From: Andeanibacterium fulvum
Lineage (GTDB): Bacteria; Pseudomonadota; Alphaproteobacteria; Sphingomonadales; Sphingomonadaceae
Length of the DNA stretch: 64,000 nt
Direction of reading: 5' to 3'
Assembly (NCBI RefSeq): GCF_037154085.1
Contig: NZ_JBANRM010000003.1
Span: forward strand, 434,001 to 498,000
In this document: positions 1 to 8,522 of the stretch, in pieces
Layout of the letters: each line of letters starts with the position of its first letter
Position numbering within the stretch: position 1 is the first letter of the stretch
Notes under the pieces: generated by a model
The model's database searches: none
Told to the model about the DNA's origin: nothing
Seen by the model: only the letters and a program-made list of their open reading frames with translations
Program-made: the position numbers and the translations under genes

Positions 1-641
1 CCATGCAGGCCCGGCGGGATGGTGCTGACCGGCTCGTTCACGGCCGGGGCAACACCGGCAGTGCCGAGGTGCGGACGGGCCGGGATGGTGATGCCTTCCA
101 GCGCCGGCTGGCGGTCGCAGGCGGCACAATGGGTAATGCGGCCGGGGACGAGGTAGGTCTCCTCCACGTCATAGGCGTAAAGCGCCTTGGCCGTATTGGC
201 ATTCGGGTTCAGCTCATAGATCGTGACCCGCTCGGTCTCGCCGAATTCCTTGTAAAGGTGGCCCCAGTTGGCCTGCAGGTTGGAGCCATAGTTGAAGCGC
301 GGCGTCATCTGGAAATAGCGCACTTCCAGCATGTCGCCGGGTTCCGCGCCTTCCACATAGATCGGGCCGGTCATGATGTGGCAGCCGGGCGAGCGGGTGC
401 TCGGATCGATCTCGGTGAAAATGCGCTGGATGTCCTCGTCGAACATCAGTTCCGGATCGTCGCCCGCGTGATGAGTCACTGCCTGGGCCATGATCAGATC
501 GCCGCTCTGAACGGTCAGAGCCGGCTTCAACTCGGGCGAGAAGAAGCCCCAGTGCACCGTTTCGGGCGTAGCCCTCAGATAATGCAGCGCCTTGGGCTGC
601 ACTTCGCTCCGCCGCAAACCGTGATCGCAGATCAACGCCAT
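1..641 (-). CDS. Acetamidase/formamidase family protein (3' end cut off by window edge)
   Basis: Partial gene; about 213 N-terminal codons are visible and the reading frame runs off the left edge. The protein begins MALICDHGLRRSEVQPKALH and carries motifs typical of the FmdA/AmdA family: TVHWGFFSPELKPAL near residues 28-42, a D-I-D-P-x-T-R-x-P-G-like stretch (TEIDPSTRSPGCHIMTGPIY, about residues 76-95) and VEGAEPGDMLEV. The family hydrolyses short amides to ammonia and the acid; the substrate here is unknown. The start at 641 has a good Shine-Dalgarno (AGGGGA). It is last in a minus-strand run with a LigB-type dioxygenase, a VOC protein and a Rieske oxygenase, suggesting a role in catabolism of a nitrogen-containing aromatic, which is inference. 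Confidence 0.85.
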   Translation of the reverse strand, partial: MALICDHGLRRSEVQPKALHYLRATPETVHWGFFSPELKPALTVQSGDLIMAQAVTHHAGDDPELMFDEDIQRIFTEIDPSTRSPGCHIMTGPIYVEGAEPGDMLEVRYFQMTPRFNYGSNLQANWGHLYKEFGETERVTIYELNPNANTAKALYAYDVEETYLVPGRITHCAACDRQPALEGITIPARPHLGTAGVAPAVNEPVSTIPPGLH

Positions 642-690
642 GTCTTTCCCCTGTGGGTCATTGGAACAAACCGTCCTGTTGCCGGGGGCA

Positions 691-1473
691 TCAGGCGGCA
701 CCGATCAGGATGCTGGTCATCCCGAGGGATTTGTGATGAATGAAATTCGGCTCGAGCGTGGCCGTCTCGCCCGGATGGCGCGCGCCCAGAACATAGAGCA
801 GCGGCCAGAAATGGTCGGGCGTCGGCACCGAGAGACGGGCATCGTCGCCCAGCTTGGCAAAGTCGATCACCGTTTCGGGCCGGTCTTCCACCACTGCATC
901 GAGCATCGCAGTGTTGAAGCGTTCGGCCCAGGGATAGGGCGGTGCATCGCGATTATCCCAATCCATCGCCGGAAGATTGTGCACGATATTGCCCGTACCC
1001 ATGATCAGCACGCCCTCGTCACGCAGAGGGCGCAAAGCCTTGCCGATTTCCCAGTGCTGGGCGGGCGTGAGAGTGATGTTCATGCCCAGCTGGACGACGG
1101 GAATGTCGGCTTCGGGATAGGCATGGACCAGGACGCTCCAGGTGCCGTGGTCCAGCCCCCAATTGGCGTCCAGCGCCACCGGCACCGGGTCGAGCAATTC
1201 GCGCACGCGCATTGCCAGCTCCGGATCGCCGGGGGCGGGATATTGCATGTCGAACAGCGCCTGCGGGAAAGCCCCGAAATCATGGATCGTGCGCGGCTGC
1301 GCCATTGCCGTCACGGCCGTGGCGCGCGTCAGCCAGTGGGCCGAGATGCACAGGATCGCCTTGGGCTTGCCGATCCTGCCGGCAATGGCGTTCCAGGCGG
1401 CCGTGGTATCGCTCTTTTCGAGCGCGACCATCGGGCTGCCATGACCGAAAAAAACGACCGGGAGGCGGCTCAT
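691..1473 (-). CDS. LigB-superfamily class III extradiol dioxygenase (DODA/YgiD type)
   Basis: 260 aa. The N-terminus MSRLPVVFFGHGSPMVAL contains the GHGSPM motif of the 4,5-DOPA-extradiol-dioxygenase/YgiD branch of the LigB superfamily. Further family landmarks are ISAHW, the GLDHGTWSVL stretch and the MGTGNIVHNL stretch, which contain the histidines expected to bind the non-haem metal. The family cleaves catecholic rings next to the hydroxyls using Fe(II) or Zn(II). I chose ATG at 1473 because GGGAGG lies at the right distance upstream; a longer frame to 1587 lacks family similarity in its first 38 residues. It lies 49 bp upstream of the amidase-like gene and may be cotranscribed with it. 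Confidence 0.88.
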   Translation of the reverse strand: MSRLPVVFFGHGSPMVALEKSDTTAAWNAIAGRIGKPKAILCISAHWLTRATAVTAMAQPRTIHDFGAFPQALFDMQYPAPGDPELAMRVRELLDPVPVALDANWGLDHGTWSVLVHAYPEADIPVVQLGMNITLTPAQHWEIGKALRPLRDEGVLIMGTGNIVHNLPAMDWDNRDAPPYPWAERFNTAMLDAVVEDRPETVIDFAKLGDDARLSVPTPDHFWPLLYVLGARHPGETATLEPNFIHHKSLGMTSILIGAA

Positions 1474-1674
1474 GGGAGTTGCCTCCCGGTCGCTTGAAGA
1501 GTGCCGCAGGTGGACGGCAAACTCGGAATTTCTGTCATGGCTTCGCGCATCTGGAAGAGCGGCCCTGTGTTTAGTCTTGTTGATCAAAGGCTATGGAAAG
1601 CGGGGCGAAACGGTCTTGCATATTCACGCACAAGATGTTGGCGAGCCGGCTTCCGGCGCCCCCGCGTCACATGA

Positions 1675-2160
1675 TTATTCGCGGGTGTAATCCTCTGGAA
1701 TAACGGGGTTTTCACCGGCCTTCACCCACAGCACCACTTCATTGCCCCACGGATCGGCGAAGGCGTGGTTGAAGCCGTTGAACTCGGCCCAATAGTGGTT
1801 ACGCCACAGAATCTTGGCGCCCAGCTTCTCTGCGGTTTCGAGAATGCGCTCGTGAGAATCGTCGTCGCTGACCAGCACCCAGAAGCGCGGCTTGCGGCCT
1901 TCCGTGGCAATGAAGCGCGGCTCCACTCCATAGGGTTCCGGATGCGGGCGCATATTGGCGACATTGGCGATGCCCATGTGGAGATTGCCGATTTCGCTGT
2001 CCGTGCCGTCCTTCTTCTTGAAGAAGCCGCCGGGCACCATGCGATGATACTTGCCCATCGGGCGCGCATCGTTTTCCCAGCCGAAGACCTGGGCGTAGAA
2101 CTCACCGGCGGCGTTCGGATCGTCGGCCGGAATGTCGAAGAAGATCAGCGTATTGGTCAT
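1675..2160 (-). CDS. VOC (glyoxalase/bleomycin resistance/dioxygenase) family protein
   Basis: 161 aa, one VOC-fold unit of two beta-alpha-beta-beta-beta modules. It begins MTNTLIFFDIPADDPNAAGE followed by FYAQVFGWE, the standard opening of this family, and ends with the FADPWGNEVVLWV module containing a conserved D-P-x-G-N and metal-ligand glutamate. VOC proteins bind a divalent metal and act as dioxygenases, lyases or isomerases; function cannot be assigned from sequence. ATG at 2160 was preferred over the longer frame to 2298 because homology starts there and AGGGG precedes it. About 200 bp separate its stop from the start of the downstream LigB gene, so the two may have separate promoters. 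Confidence 0.85.
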   Translation of the reverse strand: MTNTLIFFDIPADDPNAAGEFYAQVFGWENDARPMGKYHRMVPGGFFKKKDGTDSEIGNLHMGIANVANMRPHPEPYGVEPRFIATEGRKPRFWVLVSDDDSHERILETAEKLGAKILWRNHYWAEFNGFNHAFADPWGNEVVLWVKAGENPVIPEDYTRE

Positions 2161-2476
2161 CGAAACCCCTGATGTGCAGAATGGGAAACCTCGTGTGATT
2201 TCCGCTATCAGGAGTGGCGGTTGCCCGGCTGGCGCGCTGGCGAACAAATTCTTGATTTTCCCAGCCCGAGAAACGGAACGGCACTCGTTCCGTCGCATTG
2301 CTCATCGGTTTCGGGCGGGAGTTCCCCCGGAGTCCGGCGGGAGGAGGCAAGCACGGCTCGCCCGTGGCATCTATCAGGGAAATTGCGCCCCTATCTCGCC
2401 GGGGCCGGAATCGAAGCGCCGGCCGCAAAGGTCGCGGGGGGCAGCCCGCGGACCCTGCGACCGGCGCAAAGAGTAA
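2161..2476. other. Intergenic stretch between VOC and Rieske genes
   Basis: 316 bases without a supportable gene. Small open frames here show no family features. The part nearest 2477 holds a strong GC-rich inverted repeat, described separately as a terminator candidate. The part nearest 2160 must carry the promoter of the VOC gene, but no convincing -35/-10 pair was recognised. Confidence 0.6.
2416..2467 (-). terminator. Terminator-like hairpin after the Rieske gene
   Basis: Inverted repeat with an 11-bp stem (2416-2426 pairing with 2457-2467, GCGCCGGCCGC against GCGACCGGCGC, one G-U wobble), beginning 9 bp after the Rieske stop codon. There is no clear U-tract on the minus-strand transcript, so intrinsic termination is plausible but not certain. 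Confidence 0.45.
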
Positions 2477-3679
2477 TCAGGACGTGGCGTGCAGCTTCGT
2501 GACCGGAGCAGCCGGGCCGCGGCGGCGATCCCATTCGGCCATGTAGCGATCGACCAGCCAGACGTTGAACTGGCGCTGGGCGTCTTCCTGCCAGCTATAG
2601 CGGCCACGCGGCGCAAACTTCGAGCCGAGGCCCTGCTGCACCAGCAGATCGGTGTGCAGATCCTGCGCAAAGATCGAATTGGTGTAGTCGCTCGTCACCT
2701 TCGCCTTGGTTTCGAACAGCGGGTCTTCCATTGCCTCGGGAAGATAGAGACTGCCGAAGGTCACCTTGTGCGTGGTAGCCGAAACTGCATCCATGATGAT
2801 GTAGATCGCCACGTCATTGGTGATCACCAGCGAGAGGCTGGGCGGCAGGTTCACGAACAGCAGGCGATTCTGCTCTTCCTCGCTCAGCTTCGGGAAGACC
2901 GGGAACAGCGCCTTTTCCGTGGGATTGAAGGCCGCATTCTTATGCAGGGTGCCGTTGAGGCGGTAATAGCCTGCCGTGCCCTTGGGCACTTCCGGGAAGC
3001 TCGCCTTGGAGCTGGGAATGTAATCGTGCAGCCCCTGGTGGAGGCGGCTGGCGTGATAGCCGTCATTGTTGTTTTCGAACTGGACCTTCCAGTTCCAGGC
3101 GAAATTCTCGACGACCGGCTCGGGCCCGCGCAACTTTTCCAGCTCGTAATTGGCGACGACCGGCTCCAGCGGAGCGAGGCGCGAGACAAGCGCTTCCGCA
3201 TCCGGATCGAAATTGACGAACACGAAGCCGTGCCACAGCTCGACCTTCAGTTTGGGAAGATTGTTCTTCGCCTTGTCGAAATTGCACGTCTTGTTCATCG
3301 CCGGAGCGCCGACCAGCTTGCCGTCCAGGTCGTAGGTCCAGTGGTGATAGGGGCAGATGAAGGCGCGGGCATTGCCCTTGCCTTCGGCCACCAGCATCGC
3401 GCGGTGCTGGCACACGGCCGACATGGCCTGGATATTGCCTTCGCGGTCGCGAGCGATGATGATCGGCTCATTCGCGTGGCTGGCGGTGAAATAGTCACCC
3501 GAGGCAGGAATCCATTCCTCGCGGCCGACGCAGAGCCATTCGCGATAGAACAGCGCCTCTTTCTCGAAGCGATAGAATTCTTCGCTGATGTAGATTTCCG
3601 GCGGCAGGGTTTCTGCCTCTTCCGTGGGTATCACGGAGGTAGCGAAACTGTCGAAGAACTGGTCGGTTAGTAGTGTCAT
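2477..3679 (-). CDS. Rieske non-haem iron aromatic ring-hydroxylating oxygenase, alpha subunit
   Basis: 400 aa. The N-terminal Rieske domain shows the first cluster half CQHRAML and, about 20 residues on, CPYHHW, giving the C-x-H...C-x2-H ligand set for a 2Fe-2S centre. The catalytic domain has NDGYHASRLH, matching D-x2-H-x4-H for the mononuclear iron site. Such subunits hydroxylate or O/N-demethylate aromatic or quaternary amine substrates and need a separate reductase; no ferredoxin or reductase gene is adjacent. Start at 3679 (MTLLTDQFF) is supported by GAGGT upstream; the frame continues to 3862 without family-like sequence. A perfect palindrome lies about 26 bp upstream of the start, suggesting regulated expression. 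Confidence 0.93.
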   Translation of the reverse strand: MTLLTDQFFDSFATSVIPTEEAETLPPEIYISEEFYRFEKEALFYREWLCVGREEWIPASGDYFTASHANEPIIIARDREGNIQAMSAVCQHRAMLVAEGKGNARAFICPYHHWTYDLDGKLVGAPAMNKTCNFDKAKNNLPKLKVELWHGFVFVNFDPDAEALVSRLAPLEPVVANYELEKLRGPEPVVENFAWNWKVQFENNNDGYHASRLHQGLHDYIPSSKASFPEVPKGTAGYYRLNGTLHKNAAFNPTEKALFPVFPKLSEEEQNRLLFVNLPPSLSLVITNDVAIYIIMDAVSATTHKVTFGSLYLPEAMEDPLFETKAKVTSDYTNSIFAQDLHTDLLVQQGLGSKFAPRGRYSWQEDAQRQFNVWLVDRYMAEWDRRRGPAAPVTKLHATS

Positions 3680-3704
3680 TGTGACCTCGATCCTGTGCAT
3701 GCCT

Positions 3705-3721
3705 ATTGTGCAGCGCACAAT
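3705..3721. promoter_or_regulatory. Perfect palindrome in the Rieske-gene promoter region
   Basis: ATTGTGC-AGC-GCACAAT, a 17-bp perfect dyad with a 3-base centre, 25 bp upstream of the Rieske start codon. Size and symmetry fit an operator for a dimeric regulator (GntR, TetR or IclR type). The regulator is not identified in this window. Confidence 0.5.
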
Positions 3722-3895
3722 GCGAGTCGCGCAAGAGCTCGCATGTGCGGCACTCGAAACCCGGAAATCCGGCACGAATCCGACTTTCCGCGTTGCAACA
3801 TACGTTGGAGAGCCCCGCGCGGCTTTGCATTGCGCGAGCAAATTCTTGTCCGTCAGCAACACGCATGACGTGCGCGTGTGGACAAGTTTCCGGGG

Positions 3896-5572
3896 TCAGC
3901 CCGGGCAGGAAGGGCCGCTATTTTCCTCGGTCGGAAAGGCGATGACCACGATCTCGGGTCCGCCGGATTTCCCGCTCAATGGCTTGATTACACTACATAT
4001 CCTGCCCTGCTCCGCCATTCGCTCATACAGGGCGTATTCCGCCGGAAAGCGTGAGCGCTCGGCCCGATAGACGCTGATGTGAGAGAAGATCGCAAAATTC
4101 ACCTTGCAAGTGGAGAGGCGCGCCGGATCGACATGGGCGAAATCCACCACCGGGCTGCCCTGGCGGGAATCCTCCACCTGATCGGCGGAAATCTGCCCTG
4201 CCAGCATCGCGCGGGCATCGACGCAGCCTGCCTTGCCCAAGGGGAAGAGCACTTTCCAGGGACCTTGCAGCAGGTCGATGGCAGCATGTTCGACAAGCAC
4301 CGTAGAACCGGGCGGGACATGGGTTCTGACCCAGTCACTGGCGATCTGGCGCGTATCGTGGCGGCGTTCTTCCGCTCGCGCGAGGCTGGCATGCAGCATG
4401 GGCAGGGACAGGGCCGCGAGCGCCGAGAAAGCCAGAAATTCTGCGAGTTTTTCTCGCTTTTGCACCAGCAGGCCGATAGCCGGGCCACCCATCCAGCCCA
4501 GCCCCAGCGCAAGGAAGGGAAGCACCGGCACCAGCCAGCGCTCCCAGATGAGGTGCTGGGTCGAAATCACCAGCAGGAATGCCGCAAATCCGGGAGCTAC
4601 TGCCCATAGCCAGACCCTGTCGCGCAGCAGGGCCACAATTGCACCCAGCGCGGCCAGAACGAGGCCCACCGCGCCAAAGGAAGCGGCCAGCGGCGCGGAG
4701 ATATACCAGCCGAAATTGTGCAACACCCCGCCCCCGGTCGCACCGGGATGGAACGGGCGTGCCTCGCCGGAAAGATCGCGCAGGACGATATCGTAGCTCA
4801 GCAGCAGATAAGGCGAGACTACGAACAAGGTGAGCACCGGCACCGCCATCACCACCAGCACAAGCCGCCGGTCATCCCCCTGCTTCACCACACGCCAGAG
4901 CGCGGCGCCCAGCGGGCTGAGGGCAATCACTGCCGCCGGCCATTTGGTGGCGCAGGCGAGCCCGGCAAAGATGCCCGCCAGCACGTAATGGCGCAGCTTG
5001 CCCTCCCGCATGATGGCGATGGATTGCAGCACGCACAGCAGCATAAATAGGCTGGCCTGCACATCGGTGCGGATCACCTGCGACCATGAGATGTGGACGG
5101 CATTCACCGCCAGAGCCAGTGCGGCCACCAGTCCCGCGCGCGGCCCCCACAGGCGCTTGCCGATGAGATAGACCAGCCACACACAGGCCACGCCATTGGC
5201 CACGATGAACAACCGGGCGGGCAGGAACACGAGGCCGGGATCGAGATGCACCGCCGCGCCGAAATCCGCGATACTGTCAAAGCGGCCGCTCAGCAGGCCG
5301 AAACCGGCCACGCCCACCATTACCAGCGCGAGGCTGTAGAGCGTGATCGTCCCCGGATGGCCGAACCATTGCGGATCGAAAGAACCTCGATCCAGCATGG
5401 AATAGGCCAGCATCATGAACAGCGGCTCGTCAGGGTCGTTGAGCGCGGGCAGGCCGAAGGCCACTCCATCCACTCTCAGCCATGTGGCGAGCACAAGAAT
5501 GGCAGCGACCGGCCCATTGTGAACCAGCAGGTGCAAAAGGCGGTTACGGTTGGGCGCGGATGGCTTCGTCAT
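3896..5572 (-). CDS. GT-C fold membrane glycosyltransferase (ArnT/PMT-like)
   Basis: About 558 aa with a dozen or so hydrophobic helices and a C-terminal soluble part. The first extracytoplasmic loop holds LNDPDEPLFMMLAY, an acidic DPDE motif in the position used by GT-C enzymes (GT39/GT83 families) to bind the lipid-phosphate-sugar donor; RTDVQASLFMLL and CATKWPAAVIAL are also typical. Such enzymes transfer sugars from polyprenyl phosphate in the periplasm. ATG at 5572 (MTKPSAPN) was chosen; ATG at 5587 is an alternative and neither has a strong ribosome site. It is divergent from rfbF with only 29 bp between start codons. Acceptor and donor are unknown; decoration of the surface polysaccharide made next door is the likely job. 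Confidence 0.82.
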   Translation of the reverse strand: MTKPSAPNRNRLLHLLVHNGPVAAILVLATWLRVDGVAFGLPALNDPDEPLFMMLAYSMLDRGSFDPQWFGHPGTITLYSLALVMVGVAGFGLLSGRFDSIADFGAAVHLDPGLVFLPARLFIVANGVACVWLVYLIGKRLWGPRAGLVAALALAVNAVHISWSQVIRTDVQASLFMLLCVLQSIAIMREGKLRHYVLAGIFAGLACATKWPAAVIALSPLGAALWRVVKQGDDRRLVLVVMAVPVLTLFVVSPYLLLSYDIVLRDLSGEARPFHPGATGGGVLHNFGWYISAPLAASFGAVGLVLAALGAIVALLRDRVWLWAVAPGFAAFLLVISTQHLIWERWLVPVLPFLALGLGWMGGPAIGLLVQKREKLAEFLAFSALAALSLPMLHASLARAEERRHDTRQIASDWVRTHVPPGSTVLVEHAAIDLLQGPWKVLFPLGKAGCVDARAMLAGQISADQVEDSRQGSPVVDFAHVDPARLSTCKVNFAIFSHISVYRAERSRFPAEYALYERMAEQGRICSVIKPLSGKSGGPEIVVIAFPTEENSGPSCPG

Positions 5573-5601
5573 AGTCTCGAACGACATGACGTGGAGGATC
5601 G

Positions 5602-6375
5602 ATGCAAACCGTAATTCTGGCCGGCGGTCTTGGCACCCGCATTGGCGAGGAAACCGCAACGCGCCCCAAGCCGATGGTGGAAATCGGCGGGATGCCGATC
5701 CTGTGGCATATCATGAAGATTTATTCCGCCAGCGGCTTCAACGATTTCGTGATCTGCCTGGGCTATAAGGGTTATGTCATCAAGGAGTTCTTCGCGAACT
5801 ACTTCCTGCAAACCTCCGATGTGACCATCGATCTGCGCAATGGCAACGGGATGGAAATCCACAATGCCCGCAGCGAGCCATGGCGCATCACGCTGGTGGA
5901 AACCGGCCCCGACACCATGACCGGCGGTCGCCTTGCCGCCGTGCGTCCCTATCTCGACCCCGACGAGCCCTTCTGTTTCACTTATGGCGACGGGGTGGCC
6001 GATATCGACATCGCCGCGCTGGTGGAATTCCACAAGAGCCATGGCGAGCGCGCCACCATCACTTCGGTCTCTCCGCCCGGGCGCTTTGGCGCGCTGGCCT
6101 TCGACCAGCAGCGCGTAACCGGCTTTCGCGAAAAGCCCAATGGCGATGGCGGGCGGATCAATGGCGGCTTCTTCGTAGCGCATCCTTCAGTGCTGGACCT
6201 TGTCGATGGACCGCATGTTCCGTGGGAATCCGAACCGCTGGAACGGCTGGCCAGCGGAGGAGAACTGATGGGTTATCGCCATGACGGCTTCTGGCAGCCC
6301 ATGGATACGATGCGCGACAAGCTCTATCTCGAAGACCTGTGGAACAGCGGGGCCGCGCCGTGGAAACGCTGGTGA
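5602..6375 (+). CDS. rfbF: Glucose-1-phosphate cytidylyltransferase
   Basis: 257 aa, the usual RfbF length. The N-terminus VILAGGLGTRIGEETATRPK is the nucleotidyltransferase signature (G-G-x-G-T-R...RPKPM), followed by MVEIGGMPILWHIMKIY, highly characteristic of RfbF/AscA. It makes CDP-glucose from CTP and glucose-1-phosphate, the entry to CDP-3,6-dideoxy and branched sugars. GGAGG lies 4 bp before the ATG. The next gene, rfbG, overlaps its stop codon, so the two are cotranslated. It is on the opposite strand to the rest of the polysaccharide locus and convergent with it. Confidence 0.95.
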   Translation: MQTVILAGGLGTRIGEETATRPKPMVEIGGMPILWHIMKIYSASGFNDFVICLGYKGYVIKEFFANYFLQTSDVTIDLRNGNGMEIHNARSEPWRITLVETGPDTMTGGRLAAVRPYLDPDEPFCFTYGDGVADIDIAALVEFHKSHGERATITSVSPPGRFGALAFDQQRVTGFREKPNGDGGRINGGFFVAHPSVLDLVDGPHVPWESEPLERLASGGELMGYRHDGFWQPMDTMRDKLYLEDLWNSGAAPWKRW

Positions 6376-7454
6376 GCCCGGTCTGGGCGGGCCGCCGGGT
6401 CTTCCTGACCGGCCATACCGGCTTCAAGGGCAGCTGGCTGGCCCTGTGGCTGCACGCCATGGGTGCGCGGGTCACGGGCTATTCCCTGCCTGCCCCTACC
6501 GAACCGAGCCTGTTCGATGCCGCCCGCGTTGCGGAGACCCTGCACCATATCGAAGGCGATGTGCGCGATGCCGCGCATCTTGCCTCTGCCGTGGAGCAGG
6601 CCCGGCCGGAAGTGATCTTCCACTTCGCCGCCCAGCCGCTGGTGCGGCTTTCCTATGAAGACCCGGCAGGCACCTATGCCACCAATGTGATGGGCACAGT
6701 GCACCTGCTGGAAGCCGCCCGCGCGGTGCCGGGGGTGAAGGCAGTAGTCTCGATCACTTCCGACAAATGTTACGAGAATCGCGAGTGGCACTGGCCCTAT
6801 CGCGAAAACGACCCGATGGGCGGATATGATCCCTATTCCAGCAGCAAGGGCTGCGCGGAACTGGTCGTCTCGGCCTGGCGGCGCTCGTTTTTCGCTGGCG
6901 AAGGCCCATTGCTCGCCTCAGGTCGGGCGGGCAATGTGATCGGCGGCGGAGACTGGGCGGCCGACCGCCTGATCCCCGATCTTGTCCGCGCATTCGAAGC
7001 AGGCGCCGCGCCCCTGATCCGCTCCCCCCATTCGGTGCGCCCGTGGCAGCATGTGCTGGAGGCCCTGCGCGGCTATATCATGCTGGCAGAGCGCCTGCTG
7101 GCGGGCGAGCGCGCCTTTGCCGATGGCTGGAACTTCGGCCCTTCGGACGAGGATGCCCAGCCTGTGCAATTGATCGTCAATCGCATGGAAGCGCGCTGGG
7201 GCGGCACGATCCCGGCAGAGCGGCAGGCGGGCGCCCATCCGCACGAGGCTGGGCTGCTACGGCTCGATTGCTCGAAGGCACGTGGAATGCTCGGCTGGAA
7301 GCCCGCGCTGCCGCTGGAAAGCGCGCTCGACTGGATCGTCGAATGGCACAAGGCTGTCGGTAACGGAGCCGGTGCGCGGGCAGTGACGCTGGAGCAGATC
7401 GCCGCCTATGCGGGATTGTGCGGGGATGGGAACGGGCTCTCAGCGGCGGCTTGA
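6372..7454 (+). CDS. rfbG: CDP-glucose 4,6-dehydratase
   Basis: 360 aa extended SDR enzyme. The opening VSPVWAGRRVFLTGHTGFKG matches the family start (F-W-x-G-K-R-V-F-V-T-G-H-T-G-F-K-G) and contains the NAD-binding glycines. The catalytic region SITSDKCYENREW with YDPYSSSK supplies the T-D-K and Y-x3-K elements. It converts CDP-glucose to CDP-4-keto-6-deoxyglucose. I chose GTG at 6372, which forms a 4-bp GTGA overlap with the rfbF stop and fits homologues; GTG codons at 6339 and 6360 are alternatives. No ddhC/ascC-type 3-deoxygenation gene follows, so the keto sugar must be used by other enzymes, most likely those of the convergent operon. Confidence 0.93.
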   Translation: MSPVWAGRRVFLTGHTGFKGSWLALWLHAMGARVTGYSLPAPTEPSLFDAARVAETLHHIEGDVRDAAHLASAVEQARPEVIFHFAAQPLVRLSYEDPAGTYATNVMGTVHLLEAARAVPGVKAVVSITSDKCYENREWHWPYRENDPMGGYDPYSSSKGCAELVVSAWRRSFFAGEGPLLASGRAGNVIGGGDWAADRLIPDLVRAFEAGAAPLIRSPHSVRPWQHVLEALRGYIMLAERLLAGERAFADGWNFGPSDEDAQPVQLIVNRMEARWGGTIPAERQAGAHPHEAGLLRLDCSKARGMLGWKPALPLESALDWIVEWHKAVGNGAGARAVTLEQIAAYAGLCGDGNGLSAAA

Positions 7455-7470
7455 TTCCCTTGCTCCTTGC

Positions 7471-7497
7471 GTCCTTCGACAGGCTCAGGACGAACGG
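7471..7497. repeat. Short dispersed-type intergenic repeat
   Basis: The stretch reading GTCCTTCGACAGGCTCAGGA onward to CGAACGG has a small GTCCT/AGGAC stem. From memory, close variants are scattered through sphingomonad and xanthomonad intergenic regions; the copy number in this genome was not checked. Confidence 0.45.
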
Positions 7498-7508
7498 AGC
7501 CTGGCCTC

Positions 7509-7588
7509 ACCTTCGTCATTCCCGCGCAGGCGGGAATCCAGATCAACGGTTGCCTCTGGATTCCCGCCTGCGCGGGAATGACGAAGGT
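7509..7588. repeat. 33-bp perfect inverted repeat (REP-like, probable bidirectional terminator)
   Basis: Arms 7509-7541 and 7556-7588 are perfect reverse complements over 33 bases, with a 14-base loop. Each arm contains a nested palindrome CCCGC-GCAG-GCGGG. It sits exactly between two convergent transcription units (rfbG ends 7454, the methyltransferase ends 7605), so it would fold in both transcripts and could end or stabilise both. Elements with the core CATTCCCGC...GCGGGAATC are, from general knowledge, abundant dispersed repeats in sphingomonads. Confidence 0.8.
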
Positions 7589-7604
7589 CGCAAAAGATTG
7601 GACC

Positions 7605-8522
7605 CTAACCCGGCGCCCGCGCCAGTGTCAGGATATTCCCCAAGGGCAGCCGCACAGGAAACGAAGGCAGCGACACCTTGCCCAGCGGCACGCCCACGGC
7701 CTGTGCGCCCTGTCGGACGAGAAAATCGCTGGGGAACAGATTGCTGCTGCCCGTCACTTCAACCCGTTCAAGCCCCGCGCGTTGGAGCACGGTCTTCATC
7801 GTCGCCGGGCTGAAAAGCTGCGGATGTTGCAGGCAGAAGGGTGGCCATTTACGGCCCAGAATCCGCCGCAGCAATGAAGCCTCATTATGAGTGACGATCG
7901 CCAGCATCCCGCCGGGCCGCAGCTTCGCGCGAATCTGGGTGAGAAGCGGTAGGGGATCGAGCAGATGGTCCAGCACATGGACCATCACGGCAAGACCCAC
8001 CGCGCCTTCAGGCACGGCTGAAAGATCGTCCATACGGCTTTCCAGCGTCACCGCTCCGGTCCCTGCAGTGGCCCGCAGCAGGCTGTGGACCGCGCGGTTC
8101 GGTTCATAGAGCCAGAAATGCCCGAAACTGCCCCGTCGGGCCGCCTCTGCCGTCATGTGGCCCACATCCGGGCCAATCTCCAGATAATCGCCCGCAAGCT
8201 CCCCCGCACGGGCAATGGCATCGAAATAGCCGCGCTGGGTGGCCTCGATCATCGAACGGGGCACCATGTCCATATTGGGCGCCAGTTCGGAATAGAGATC
8301 GGCCAGCGCGTGCGCGGTGAAATAGACCGGGTTGTAAAGCAGCCCGCAAATGGCGCAGCGGCGATAGGAGAAGAACACCGGTTCCTTGTCCAGCCCGGCC
8401 CAGAGCGGGCGCAACTGGGCGAGCGGAAGATGTTCGGCCACCCGGTGACTCGCCATCTCCGTCTCCCCCGACCACGATCCGCAACAGGGGCACAGGCGCC
8501 GCAGGAATGCAGGCTCAGTCAC
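7605..8522 (-). CDS. Class I SAM-dependent methyltransferase with N-terminal Cys motif
   Basis: About 305 aa. An N-terminal CPCC and a second CAICG pair about 50 residues later resemble the zinc-binding segment of sugar C-methyltransferases and related hypothetical methyltransferases. The Rossmann SAM site is GDYLEIGPDVGHMTAEA, with MVHVLDHLLDPLPLL and LRPGGMLAIVTHNE following. It probably methylates a sugar intermediate or glycan. The start is uncertain: GTG at 8522 has GGGGGA six bases upstream and overlaps the gtrA stop, while ATG at 8528 lies too close to that site. It is last of the overlapping operon, and its stop is followed by the large inverted repeat. Confidence 0.8.
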   Translation of the reverse strand: MTEPAFLRRLCPCCGSWSGETEMASHRVAEHLPLAQLRPLWAGLDKEPVFFSYRRCAICGLLYNPVYFTAHALADLYSELAPNMDMVPRSMIEATQRGYFDAIARAGELAGDYLEIGPDVGHMTAEAARRGSFGHFWLYEPNRAVHSLLRATAGTGAVTLESRMDDLSAVPEGAVGLAVMVHVLDHLLDPLPLLTQIRAKLRPGGMLAIVTHNEASLLRRILGRKWPPFCLQHPQLFSPATMKTVLQRAGLERVEVTGSSNLFPSDFLVRQGAQAVGVPLGKVSLPSFPVRLPLGNILTLARAPG

